Positions 8,701-15,881 of a stretch of 41,673 nucleotides of DNA are shown here, in pieces. Origin of the DNA: Paracoccaceae bacterium (GTDB taxonomy: Bacteria; Pseudomonadota; Alphaproteobacteria; Rhodobacterales; Rhodobacteraceae). The stretch's first letter is position 1. Every line of letters starts with the position of its first letter. The position numbers and the translations under genes were made by a program. The notes beneath the pieces were generated by a model. It was not told the DNA's origin, made no database searches, and saw nothing but the letters and a program-made list of their open reading frames with translations. The stretch is taken from assembly GCA_002709405.1 (NCBI GenBank), contig PAQV01000073.1, forward strand, positions 1 through 41,673. The letters run 5' to 3'.

Positions 8701-11700
8701 CGCCGCCGATGGATTGCAGGACCAGCCCGTCGGCAAAGTCACCCTCGGTCGAGGCCGAGCCGTGCAGCGTGTAGTTCACCGCACCGCCGTTGCCGCCCGA
8801 TCCGCCCGATCCGCCGAACGACATGGTCACGCCCAGGGCGCTGTCGACCGCGACCTCGGCGCGGGGCAGGGACCCCTGGCTGGTGTTGCCCGAATTCGAC
8901 CCGGCAGTGCCGCCGATGCCGCCGCCGCCGCCGATGGATTGCAGCACGATGGCGTCCGCATCGTCGCCATGGGTGTTGATCTGGCCCTCGGTCGTGGCGT
9001 TCAGCGTGCCCCCGATGTTGCCGCTGCCGGTCTTGCCGCCCACGTTCAGTTCAAGCGAGCCCGAGGCGTTGAACTTCAACACGTTCTTGGGGTCGGCGCC
9101 TTCCTCCATCTTGATCGCCAGGGCCTCTTCCAGGGTGAAGCCCGAGGCCGACAGCCCGATCGAGCCGCCCTGTCCGGTGCCGCCGCCACCGCCGATGGAT
9201 TGCATGACCAGCCCGTGCGAGCCGGTGCCGTAGGTATCGATCCGGGTGCCGCTGTCGGTGGTCACGTCGACGGTGCCGCCGGTGCCGCCCGATCCTCCGG
9301 TGCCGCCCAGGCCCGCGTGGATCGACACGTTCAGCCCCCGGCCGATCTTGTCGTTATGGGCGTTGCCCATGCCGCCATCGCCGCCGCCGCCGCCGATGGA
9401 TTGCGCGACGATGCCGTTGGCGTTTTCACCGTAGGTCGCGATCGAGGCGGTGTCGTCCAGGTGCAGGGTCACGGTGTTGCTGCCGCCGCCCGATCCGCCC
9501 GATCCGCCAAGGCTGACCGCTAGGTCGACCGACGTGGTGTTGGGCACGCCGACGCTGCCGGACAGCGACGAGGCGCTGCCGCCGTCCCCGCCGCCGCCGC
9601 CGACCGACTGGGCGAGGATGCCATGCGCGCCTTCGCCCCCGGTCATGATCGTGGTGTCGCCCGACAGGGTGCCGGTCACGGTATTGCCCGCGCCGCCGCT
9701 GCCGCCGTCTCCGCCGATGGCCAGGGTGCCGGTCACGGCGACGGATTCGCCTTCGCCCGTAGGTGCTGCAACGGTCAGCGCCGCTGCCAGGGACGACCCC
9801 CCGGTGCCGCCGCCGCCGCCGACCGAATGCAGGGTCAGCCCGTGCGACGACCCGGCGTCCGACCCAAGCGCGGTGTCGCTGTTGCCGGTGCAGCTGCTGT
9901 CGGAAAAGCCGGTGGCCACGCAGGTGCCGTCCAGCGTGGCGGTGACGGTATTGCCGTTGCCCCCGCTGCCGCCGTTGCCGCCGATGGCGCTGTCGAAGGT
10001 GAACCCGAACGAGGCGTCGAACCCGTAGGCCGACCCGCCCGTGCCGCCTCCGCCGCCGACCGACTGGCCGACCACGGCGCTGGCGGTGTTGCCCCGGGTG
10101 ATGATCGTGCTGTCGGTCAGCGAGATGCTCGCGGCCCCGCCCGCGCCGCCGCCGCCGCCCGCGCCGCCGACCTGGAAGGCGAGGGGAGTGATGCCGTTGA
10201 CGGCCGTCGAATTGCCGCCATTGCCGCCGCCGCCGCCAACCGAATGGGCGATGATGCCCTTGGCGTTGTCACCGCTGGTGGTCAGGCTCAGATTCTGGAA
10301 ATCCGCCGTCACGCCGCCGCCCGCGCCCGCGCCGCCGGCCGCGCCGCCGACCTGCACCGACACGACCGAGGCCAGCGAGGCGCCCTTGAAGTCGCCGCCA
10401 TTGCCGCCGCCGCCGCCGATCGACTGGGTGACGACCCCGTGCGAAAACGCGCCGGACGTGGTGATCGTGCTGCTGTCCTGCTGGCCGGCTTCGGACCCGC
10501 TGTCAGAGGGCACCGAGGCACAGCCCTCGTAATAGTTCGTCGTGCAGGCCCCGCCGGCGTTGCCCCCGCCCGAGCCGCGCCCACCGATGCCGATGCCGGC
10601 CCCGGCCGAGACGTCGATGACATCGCCGCCGTTGCCGCCTCCGCCGCCGATCGACTGGGTGACGATGCCGTAGGCGTGATCGCCCGAGGTGTCGATGCTG
10701 CCGCCCACCGCGAAGACCTGGGCGTTGCCGCCGTTGCCGCCAGAACTGCCCGACCCGCCGACGGTGATGATGCCGTCCGCGCCGCCGCCCGTACCGCCTC
10801 CGCCGCCGACGGATTGCATGACGATGCCGATACCCGCGTTGCCGCTGGTGGTGATATCGCCGGAATTGGTGACATAGCTGGTCACGGTGTTGTTCGCGCC
10901 GCTCCCGGCCGAGCCGCCGACCGACAGGAAGCCGCCCGCCGTGCCCGCCGCGCCGCCGCCGCCCGACAGGGATTGGCCGAGGATGCCGATGGAATAATTG
11001 CCCGACGTGGTGATCGCGCCGGTGTTGTTGATCTCGACCACTTCGCCGGCCCCGCCGCCGCCACCGTCTCCGCCCAGTTCCAGCGTCAGGCCTTCACTGA
11101 TGCCGCCGGTGCCGCCCGAGCCGCCAACCGACTGGGCCAGCAAGCCATAGGCGTGTTCGCCGCTGGTGGTGATGGTCGACGCAGTGGTCAGCGTGACCTT
11201 GCCCGCGTTGCCGCCATTGCCCCCGTTGCCGCCGGAGCCGCCCAGAACGCCGGTGAAATCCTCGCCGGTGCCGCCGCCGCCGCCGACCGAATGGAAGGTC
11301 ATGCCGACGCCGTAATCGCCGGTGGTGGTGATCGAGGTGCCCGAGGTCGCATAGGCCCCCACGCCCCCCGCGTTGCCGCCCTTGCCGGCGGTGCCCGCGT
11401 TGTCTCCGCCGATGCCGCCGACCGACTGGCCCAGGATGCCGTAGCCTTCATAGCCGCCGGTCCGGATCGCCGCGTCACCGGTGAAGTTCACCTGGATCTG
11501 GCCGCCATAGCCGCCCTGGCCCCCGGTGCTGTCGGAATCGCCGTTGCCGTTGCCGCCGTTGCCGCCTTCGGACCGGGTGACGATGCCGCGCACGCCGTAG
11601 CCGTCGACGTCGATGGTGCCGCTCTGCATGTTGACGGTCATCACGGAGGCGTTGTCGTTGGTGTCCGTGCTGGCCCCGCCGCCGCTGCCGCCGGTGCTTT

Positions 11701-12844
11701 TATCGGCCGATGCGCCGCCGTTGCCGCCCTTGGACTGGGCGAAGATGCCCGAGGATTCACCGGTCGCCGTGTTGCCGTAGACCCGCAGGGTGATGTCGGC
11801 GTTGTTGGTCAGGGTGATGGTGCGGCCTTCCTCGCCGCGCCCGCCATTGTCCGAATTGTCGAACGATGCGGTGCCGGCGCCGCCCCGGGTCGCCGCGAAG
11901 ATGCCGTGAAAGCCGTAATCGCCGGTCTCGATGCTGTTGAAATAGGCCTGCAGGCGGCCGGTGTTGGTGATCGTGATGTCTCCGCCCGCGCCGCCTTCGC
12001 CATTGTCGGTGCCGCCGGTGCCGCCCTGGCTGACGATGCGCATGGCCCGGCCGTCGGTCGTGGCCCGGATGCCGTCGTTCTCGGCCCCCAGCGTGATCGA
12101 GCCGCTGTTGGTGATTGTCACGGCCTTGGCGTCGCCGGCATTGCCGCCCTTCTGGTCGCCCGCTCCGGAATTCTGGGCTCCGCCGTTACCCGAGTTCGAC
12201 TGGACGTTGATGCCGTAGGCGGGCACATCAAGGTCCACCGTGGCGCTGGTTTCGATGTTGACCGCGCCCGAATTGGTGACCGTGATCGTGCCGCCATCGC
12301 CTCCGCGCCCGCCGTCCTCGCCGTTGTCGTCGGGTTCGACCCCGTTGCCGCCGTAGGAAAAGGCCCGGATCCCGGCCACCTGGCCCTGGTTGGCGCTTTG
12401 CGCGGTGGTGCCGGTCATGGTGATGGCGCCGCTGTTGGTGATGGTCAGGTTGCCGCCGGCGATGCCCCCGGCCTCGGAGGTGTTGGAGTCGTCCGTTTCG
12501 CCCGCTTCGCCGTAGATATCGACCAGGATGCCATAGTTCTGCTCGTTCAGGTCGCTGTTGACGGTCAGAGGGGCCGAGTTGTTGATCGTGTAGGTGGCCT
12601 GGGACGAGGTGCTGGTGTCGGTGACGAAGATGTTGTCGATACCCTCGCCTTCGGTCACCGTGCAGGTTTCCGACCCGCCGCTGACGACTTCGGGGCAATT
12701 GGCCATGGCGGGCGCGGCCACGCAAAGGGCCAGCAGCGAGGCCGAGGTCCGGATCCCGATCCGGGCACGCCGGCAGGTGGGTGCGGCGGCCAGGCTGCGT
12801 GTGAACGTGGCGGTGTGGCGGGTCGTGTCGGGCGTGAGGGGCAC
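5753..12844 (-). CDS. Giant glycine-rich autotransporter (type Va secretion), 2363 aa
   Basis: This is an outer-membrane autotransporter. From GTG 12844 the protein starts with a long 48-residue signal peptide whose hydrophobic core SLLALCVAAPAMA ends before NCPEVV. The passenger (~2000 residues) is made of at least 20 repeats built around GIxxQSIGGGGGxGG, alternating with short beta-rich stretches such as TNSGDITTSG. The last ~270 residues form an autotransporter beta-barrel (starting near SRMDSALRC) ending GLGLGFTARF with the terminal aromatic needed for Bam recognition. An open frame continues upstream to 12958, but that part contains a consensus TATAAT and no signal-like start, so GTG 12844 (GGAG 10 bases upstream) is preferred. 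Cysteines are few and occur in close pairs. No protease triad or adhesin domain is recognisable; adhesion, aggregation or an exposed scaffold are guesses. It is followed at 18 bases by the response regulator gene. Confidence 0.88.
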   Translation of the reverse strand: MPLTPDTTRHTATFTRSLAAAPTCRRARIGIRTSASLLALCVAAPAMANCPEVVSGGSETCTVTEGEGIDNIFVTDTSTSSQATYTINNSAPLTVNSDLNEQNYGILVDIYGEAGETDDSNTSEAGGIAGGNLTITNSGAITMTGTTAQSANQGQVAGIRAFSYGGNGVEPDDNGEDGGRGGDGGTITVTNSGAVNIETSATVDLDVPAYGINVQSNSGNGGAQNSGAGDQKGGNAGDAKAVTITNSGSITLGAENDGIRATTDGRAMRIVSQGGTGGTDNGEGGAGGDITITNTGRLQAYFNSIETGDYGFHGIFAATRGGAGTASFDNSDNGGRGEEGRTITLTNNADITLRVYGNTATGESSGIFAQSKGGNGGASADKSTGGSGGGASTDTNDNASVMTVNMQSGTIDVDGYGVRGIVTRSEGGNGGNGNGDSDSTGGQGGYGGQIQVNFTGDAAIRTGGYEGYGILGQSVGGIGGDNAGTAGKGGNAGGVGAYATSGTSITTTGDYGVGMTFHSVGGGGGTGEDFTGVLGGSGGNGGNGGNAGKVTLTTASTITTSGEHAYGLLAQSVGGSGGTGGISEGLTLELGGDGGGGGAGEVVEINNTGAITTSGNYSIGILGQSLSGGGGAAGTAGGFLSVGGSAGSGANNTVTSYVTNSGDITTSGNAGIGIVMQSVGGGGGTGGGADGIITVGGSGSSGGNGGNAQVFAVGGSIDTSGDHAYGIVTQSIGGGGGNGGDVIDVSAGAGIGIGGRGSGGGNAGGACTTNYYEGCASVPSDSGSEAGQQDSSTITTSGAFSHGVVTQSIGGGGGNGGDFKGASLASVVSVQVGGAAGGAGAGGGVTADFQNLSLTTSGDNAKGIIAHSVGGGGGNGGNSTAVNGITPLAFQVGGAGGGGGAGGAASISLTDSTIITRGNTASAVVGQSVGGGGGTGGSAYGFDASFGFTFDSAIGGNGGSGGNGNTVTATLDGTCVATGFSDSSCTGNSDTALGSDAGSSHGLTLHSVGGGGGTGGSSLAAALTVAAPTGEGESVAVTGTLAIGGDGGSGGAGNTVTGTLSGDTTIMTGGEGAHGILAQSVGGGGGDGGSASSLSGSVGVPNTTSVDLAVSLGGSGGSGGGSNTVTLHLDDTASIATYGENANGIVAQSIGGGGGDGGMGNAHNDKIGRGLNVSIHAGLGGTGGSGGTGGTVDVTTDSGTRIDTYGTGSHGLVMQSIGGGGGTGQGGSIGLSASGFTLEEALAIKMEEGADPKNVLKFNASGSLELNVGGKTGSGNIGGTLNATTEGQINTHGDDADAIVLQSIGGGGGIGGTAGSNSGNTSQGSLPRAEVAVDSALGVTMSFGGSGGSGGNGGAVNYTLHGSASTEGDFADGLVLQSIGGGGGSGGGATNGDGNQQVSVNLALGGSGGVSGNGGNIDMTFNDNGGGTGVSTKGNNAHAVLLQSVGAGGGHGAAGTAAGAGGEEIDVGGGSIHSLSVDAGISLGAGYGGNGGGAGNGGTVTVNAGSYAGLTTNGNDAYGLLAQSIGGGGGTGGLGAATTGDGLLDVDLEVSIGGDGGSSGEGGTVDISMGGPINTYGKRAFGMVAQSIGGGGGLAGTTDDESVSSISFDAPDGASGNGAPVTVDLSSGYISTRGAGAHGIIAQSIGGGGGIAGDVSAPTLDVSYPGNSGQATDGSGSTVHVTTSGSVQTTGASAYGIIAQSIGGRGGLYGNDGTLYAGTVGGNEGNSNTVTVVANGNVTASGENSIGIFAQSTAVESSAAVSVTVNGQVSGGFGAGTGVYVHEGYYNTLAINSGGSVVAGGSDADNTRGYAIQYNGNFPQAEGGWLTITNNGSIDGNVLLTSSDNTSTTAFATADTTALAVRPAGRLVNQTGGTWTLGDSSTVHVMNRGTVTTAGTTPGRSVTVNGSFKQDSTGILELATDFLGGTSDRIAFNGDVTLDGRLRIAASRIAPGTSHTLLSFGGAVTGTFAAVDSAAVDYQLDMVGTEAVLSINGTRFGTAYSSLNENQAAVGAHLDRIYASGAEGYETVLADLDALSAQDNGAAAYAAGLSSFTPGSALAAAATQAMFARSRMDSALRCRRPGVGLAASETTCTWADIGGLNFDQDGAGGYDGDQFVVSGGARALLDSEWSIGLALGYEHSSFTADEGNSSAEGDGGYVALALGRSIGGFDVSGALSASYGSYDLERSVVGASPAVLAEGDTDIMTLGARLHGSRTYGSDSGYVRPALDLDLVYTQASGYTETGAGAYNLAVQDQSQTILIATPSVEVGRQVTVGNGMSLTMFANAGVSLSNADEWTSVARLDMSSASAGTFTSSVPVADQLGRISLGLSLAKTERFEARVEYGGTFGSDFASHGLGLGFTARF

Positions 12845-12868
12845 GGGGACGGTACTCCAGAAAGTCAA

Positions 12869-12874
12869 ATTATA
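12869..12874 (-). promoter_or_regulatory. Consensus -10 hexamer (TATAAT) for the autotransporter operon
   Basis: A perfect TATAAT on the minus strand sits 24 bases upstream of the proposed GTG start at 12844, with GGAG between them as ribosome-binding site. No strong -35 hexamer is seen at 16-18 bases, so the promoter probably needs an activator. It lies inside the longer open frame beginning at 12958, which argues against that upstream start. Confidence 0.5.
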
Positions 12875-12987
12875 CGCGACCGGCACTGCGCACCGGTTCC
12901 CCGAGCACACCGCCTCCTCCGCCGCGCGGATCAGCAAAAAACCTGCATCCCAGACCATGGGTTAGCGACTGGCGCGCCCCCGGGCCA

Positions 12988-13003
12988 TCTATGGATTCAT
13001 AGA
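12988..13003. promoter_or_regulatory. 16-bp inverted repeat with 7-2-7 geometry, candidate response-regulator operator
   Basis: TCTATGGATTCATAGA: six perfectly paired bases on each side of GATT, or two heptamers TCTATGG and TCATAGA separated by AT, with one mismatch between the arms. NarL-family regulators bind 7-2-7 heptamer pairs. It lies ~115 bases upstream of the TATAAT at 12869-12874. Inference only; it could also be the stem of a terminator for the upstream lysR gene, although no T-tract follows on the minus strand. Confidence 0.4.
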
Positions 13004-13004
13004 G

Positions 13005-13016
13005 CGCGGGCCCGCG
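13005..13016. repeat. 12-bp perfect palindrome CGCGGGCCCGCG
   Basis: A self-complementary 12-mer lies one base after the 7-2-7 repeat, between the lysR gene and the autotransporter. In high-GC DNA such palindromes occur by chance fairly often; it may be part of a terminator hairpin after lysR or a second protein-binding site. Confidence 0.35.
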
Positions 13017-13119
13017 ACCGATCCACAGTTTCGTGATCGCCCCGGCGGTTTGGCCTGCGGGCGTTGCGAAATCGTCGCGCGGAGGACATTTGCCTGCGCG
13101 GACGGGGATCGGACGGGGG

Positions 13120-14019
13120 TCAGGTGGTGAAGGTACGGCCCTGGGCCGTGCTGCCGCGCAACACGTCGATCATGTCGAAGAGCGCGCCGATGGTTTCCAT
13201 CTCGCGGTCGGCGGGGGCAAAGACGACCTCGGCGCTTTGGGTGCCGCCGCCCTCCAGCGTCAACTGGCGCACGTCGCGATTGCGCCCGGTCGCGGTCTGC
13301 CAGACAAAGCCCACGCCCATGCCGTTGACCACCGCCTCGTAGACCCCGTCGCGGGTGTCGAGTATCAGGAAGGGCGCGGGATCGGCCCCGTTGCGGCGGA
13401 AATAACGGTCGACGACCTTCTGGGTGGACGAGCCTTCGGACCGAAAGATCAGGGGCTGGCCCAGAAGCGCGGCACAGCTGATGCTGTCGCGCCGGGCAAA
13501 GGGGTGGTCCAGCCCGACGATGGCCACCACGTGGTTGGTGGTCAGCACCTTGCGCCGGAACCGCCGGTCGTCGGGGATCTCGGGCAGGATGCCGACGTCA
13601 AGCCGGTGGTTGATCACGTCGCGCATGATCTTGTCGTGCGACCCGGTCGACACGCGCAGGCCCACGTTCGGATAGGTCTTGTTGAAGGCCGCCACCACGG
13701 ACATGCCGGGCATCGCATTGCCCAGCCCGATGGACAATTCCCCCTGGGCCAGGGTGCCATGGCGGTGCAGCATCTGTTCGACGGCCCGGTATTCAAGGAT
13801 CACCCGGTCGGCCGCGTCGCACAGCCGGTCGCAAAAGGGCGTGGCGCGCAGCCGGCCCTTGTGGCGGGTGAACAGGACGACGCCGAATTCGTCCTCGAGA
13901 CCGCGAATCAACTGCGACACTCCGGGCTGGGTCAGGTGCAGATGTCGGGCCGCCCCGGCGAAGGACCCGGCCTCGGACACGGCGCTCAGCACTTCGAGCT
14001 TGCGAAAGGACAGCGCCAT
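13120..14019 (-). CDS. LysR-family transcriptional regulator
   Basis: This typical LysR-type regulator (299 aa) has an N-terminal winged helix-turn-helix in the first ~60 residues (LEVLSAVSEAGSFAGAARHL, then QPGVSQLIRGLEDEFGVVLF) and a periplasmic-binding-protein-like effector domain to the end. The start at ATG 14019 (MALSFRKLE) is chosen because the family begins directly with the helix-turn-helix; an upstream ATG at 14055 adds 12 residues. It is divergent from the HAD/ABC transporter operon. The 185-bp shared spacer holds an inverted repeat and a direct repeat (14053-14090). By the usual LysR arrangement it should control that operon in response to the transported solute or a breakdown product. 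Confidence 0.9.
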   Translation of the reverse strand: MALSFRKLEVLSAVSEAGSFAGAARHLHLTQPGVSQLIRGLEDEFGVVLFTRHKGRLRATPFCDRLCDAADRVILEYRAVEQMLHRHGTLAQGELSIGLGNAMPGMSVVAAFNKTYPNVGLRVSTGSHDKIMRDVINHRLDVGILPEIPDDRRFRRKVLTTNHVVAIVGLDHPFARRDSISCAALLGQPLIFRSEGSSTQKVVDRYFRRNGADPAPFLILDTRDGVYEAVVNGMGVGFVWQTATGRNRDVRQLTLEGGGTQSAEVVFAPADREMETIGALFDMIDVLRGSTAQGRTFTT

Positions 14020-14052
14020 CCCGGGGTTCCCACAGCGAATCTTTGGACGCCT

Positions 14053-14090
14053 CAAAGCCTAGCTTTGGTTTGTCACAGCGACGTCACAGC
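14053..14090. promoter_or_regulatory. Candidate LysR operator region: inverted repeat plus direct repeat
   Basis: CAAAGC-CTA-GCTTTG at 14053-14067 is a perfect inverted repeat with a 3-base spacer. GTCACAGC occurs twice, at 14072-14079 and 14083-14090, 11 bases apart start to start, about one helical turn. Both are in the divergent spacer between the LysR gene and the HAD gene. The dyad does not carry the textbook T-N11-A spacing exactly, so assignment to LysR is inference. Confidence 0.42.
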
Positions 14091-14204
14091 CGCGGACAAT
14101 CTTGCCCGACAAGAGCCGCACCCAAGCGCCACTACACCGAAACCGCCCCAGCCCGCCACCCGCTGTCAAAGGCCAAGCCTCTGACGGAAAGGACTGTTTT
14201 TGCC

Positions 14205-14954
14205 GTGAACTCTGTCTTGCCCCCCAAGGTCCGACCGGTTGCATCGCTGGATGCCACGCAGGTCCGGACGGCCCGGTTGGTGCTGTGCGACCTGGACGGC
14301 TGCCTGGTGTCCGAAGGCCGGGCCTTTGCGGATGCGGCAGAGTTCGTGCGCCAGTGCGGCGACCGGTTCCGCATCGTGTCCAACAATTCCACCCATACGG
14401 CCGACGCGCTGAGCGCGGCCTTGCGGGCCCTCGGCCTGAACGTGGCCCCAGACCACATCCTGCTGGCCGGCCAACAGACCCTGCACCACCTGGCCCGCTC
14501 TTGTCCCGGGGCCACGCTTGCGCTGTTCGCCAGTGCCGCCATCCGGGCCGAGGCCAGTCGGCTGGGGTTCGACCTGGACAGCCCGCGCCCCGACATCGTG
14601 CTGCTCTGCCGGGATCCCGGGTTTTCCCTGTCCCGGCTGGACGCCCTGACCGCCTGCCTGTCGCAGGGGGCCGCGTTCTGGGTGGCCAATACCGACCGCG
14701 CTCATCCCGGCCTCGACGGCCGGCCTTTCGCCGAAACCGGGGCCCTGCTGGCCGCGGTGCGCGCGGTGCTGGGCGAGATCCCGTTCCGGTCAATCGGCAA
14801 GCCAGACCCGGCGATGGCCCTGGCCGCCCTGCGCGCCGCCGAGGTCGACGCCGCCGACGCGGTCTTTGTCGGAGACAACCCCGTGACCGACGGCGTCTGT
14901 GCCCGCGAGGCCGGGGTGCCCTTTGTCCATCTGCAGCGAAAGGGCCGGTCATGA
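14205..14954 (+). CDS. HAD-superfamily IIA phosphatase (NagD-like)
   Basis: This predicted cytoplasmic phosphatase (249 aa) shows the four HAD motifs in order: VLCDLDGCLVSEG (nucleophile and general acid DxD), VSNNST, SIGKPDPAMA (lysine), and VFVGDNPVTDG (acidic pair), with the C2 cap between motifs II and III as in subfamily IIA. GTG 14205 is preferred because AAAGGA lies just upstream and the ~54 residues encoded before it look non-coding. The stop overlaps the first permease start (ATGA). Being first in a transporter operon that also encodes a metallophosphoesterase, it probably dephosphorylates the imported compound or its cleavage product. The substrate is not identifiable; NagD-like enzymes act on sugar phosphates, nucleotides or pyridoxal phosphate. 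Confidence 0.82.
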   Translation: MNSVLPPKVRPVASLDATQVRTARLVLCDLDGCLVSEGRAFADAAEFVRQCGDRFRIVSNNSTHTADALSAALRALGLNVAPDHILLAGQQTLHHLARSCPGATLALFASAAIRAEASRLGFDLDSPRPDIVLLCRDPGFSLSRLDALTACLSQGAAFWVANTDRAHPGLDGRPFAETGALLAAVRAVLGEIPFRSIGKPDPAMALAALRAAEVDAADAVFVGDNPVTDGVCAREAGVPFVHLQRKGRS

Positions 14955-15877
14955 TCGCCTACATCCTGCGCACGCTGATCAAGATGTGCGTCACGCTTTT
15001 CGTCATCATCACCCTGGTCTTCTTTGCCACCCGCCTGTCGGGCAGCCCGATGGAAACCTTCCTGGGCGAGGGGCTTACGGCCGAGGATCGCGAGCTGATG
15101 ATCGCCTACTTCGGGCTCGATCAGTCGATCTGGCAGCAATACCTGGGCTACCTGCGGGGCATCGTCGAAGGCAATTACGGCCTGTCCTTCCTGGAACGCC
15201 GCCCGGTGGCCGACATCGTGGCCGAGAGGGTGGGGCCTTCGCTGCAATTGCTGGCCAGCTCGGTGCTGTTGACCGTGGCCGTGGCGATCCCCCTGGGCGT
15301 GCTGGCCGCGCTCTACCGCGAAAGCTGGGTGGGCAGCGCGATCATGGCCCTGGCCTTCGTGGGCTATGCGGTGCCGAATTTCGTGATCGCCACCTTCATG
15401 GTGCTGGTCTTCGCCTTCATGTGGAACCTGCTGCCGGTCGTGGGCAACGGCTCCTGGGCGCATTTCATCATGCCCACGATCGCCATGTCGGGCGTGCTGA
15501 TCGCCGCGCTGACCCGGTTCACGCGCAATGCCATGCTGGACGTGCTGGGGCAGGACTTCATGCGCACCGCCCGGGCCAAGGGCCTGCCGGAAACGGTCGT
15601 CATCCTGAAACACGGGCTGCGCAATGCGGGCGTGACGGTGCTGTCGGTGCTGGGCCTGCAGATCGCCGGGCTGGCCGCGGCGGGCAACGTGGTGGTCGAG
15701 TCGATCTTTTCCTGGCCGGGGATCGGCGAGCTGCTGGTCCAGTCGGCCATCACCCGGGACTACCCGGTGCTGCAATTCGGGGTCATCGCCGTGTCGCTGG
15801 CCGTGGTGGTCATCAACGCGCTGACCGACATCGCCTACGCGGTGGCCGATCCGCGCATCCGGCTGGCAAAGGCGTGA
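14951..15877 (+). CDS. ABC transporter permease, dipeptide/oligopeptide type (DppB family)
   Basis: Inner-membrane subunit of a PepT-family importer, 308 aa, with about six membrane segments. The family N-terminus (one helix then SGSPMETFLGEGLTAEDREL) is present, as is the EAA loop QDFMRTARAKGLPETVVILKH that docks the ATPase. It continues FSWPGIGELLVQSAITRDYP, a hallmark of DppB/OppB. The ATG overlaps the HAD gene stop by four bases, indicating translational coupling. The C-terminus (VADPRIRLAKA) is typical and complete. Confidence 0.93.
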   Translation: MIAYILRTLIKMCVTLFVIITLVFFATRLSGSPMETFLGEGLTAEDRELMIAYFGLDQSIWQQYLGYLRGIVEGNYGLSFLERRPVADIVAERVGPSLQLLASSVLLTVAVAIPLGVLAALYRESWVGSAIMALAFVGYAVPNFVIATFMVLVFAFMWNLLPVVGNGSWAHFIMPTIAMSGVLIAALTRFTRNAMLDVLGQDFMRTARAKGLPETVVILKHGLRNAGVTVLSVLGLQIAGLAAAGNVVVESIFSWPGIGELLVQSAITRDYPVLQFGVIAVSLAVVVINALTDIAYAVADPRIRLAKA

Positions 15878-15881
15878 TCCC

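Noticed and set aside
8000-11500. Regularly recurring CCGCCGCCGCCGATCGACTGG-like motif, resembling a CRISPR or other repeat array
   Set aside because: The motif encodes GIxxQSIGGGGG in frame, the spacing is irregular (about 150-330 bases), and the spacers are coding. It is a protein repeat, not an array.
6806-13036. Two very long plus-strand open frames (905 and 1137 codons) opposite the autotransporter
   Set aside because: They are the reverse reading of GGC/GGT/GCC-rich repeat codons, rich in Ala/Arg/Gly/Asp with no domain, no start context and no relation to known families; the minus-strand frame has a signal peptide and a beta-barrel.
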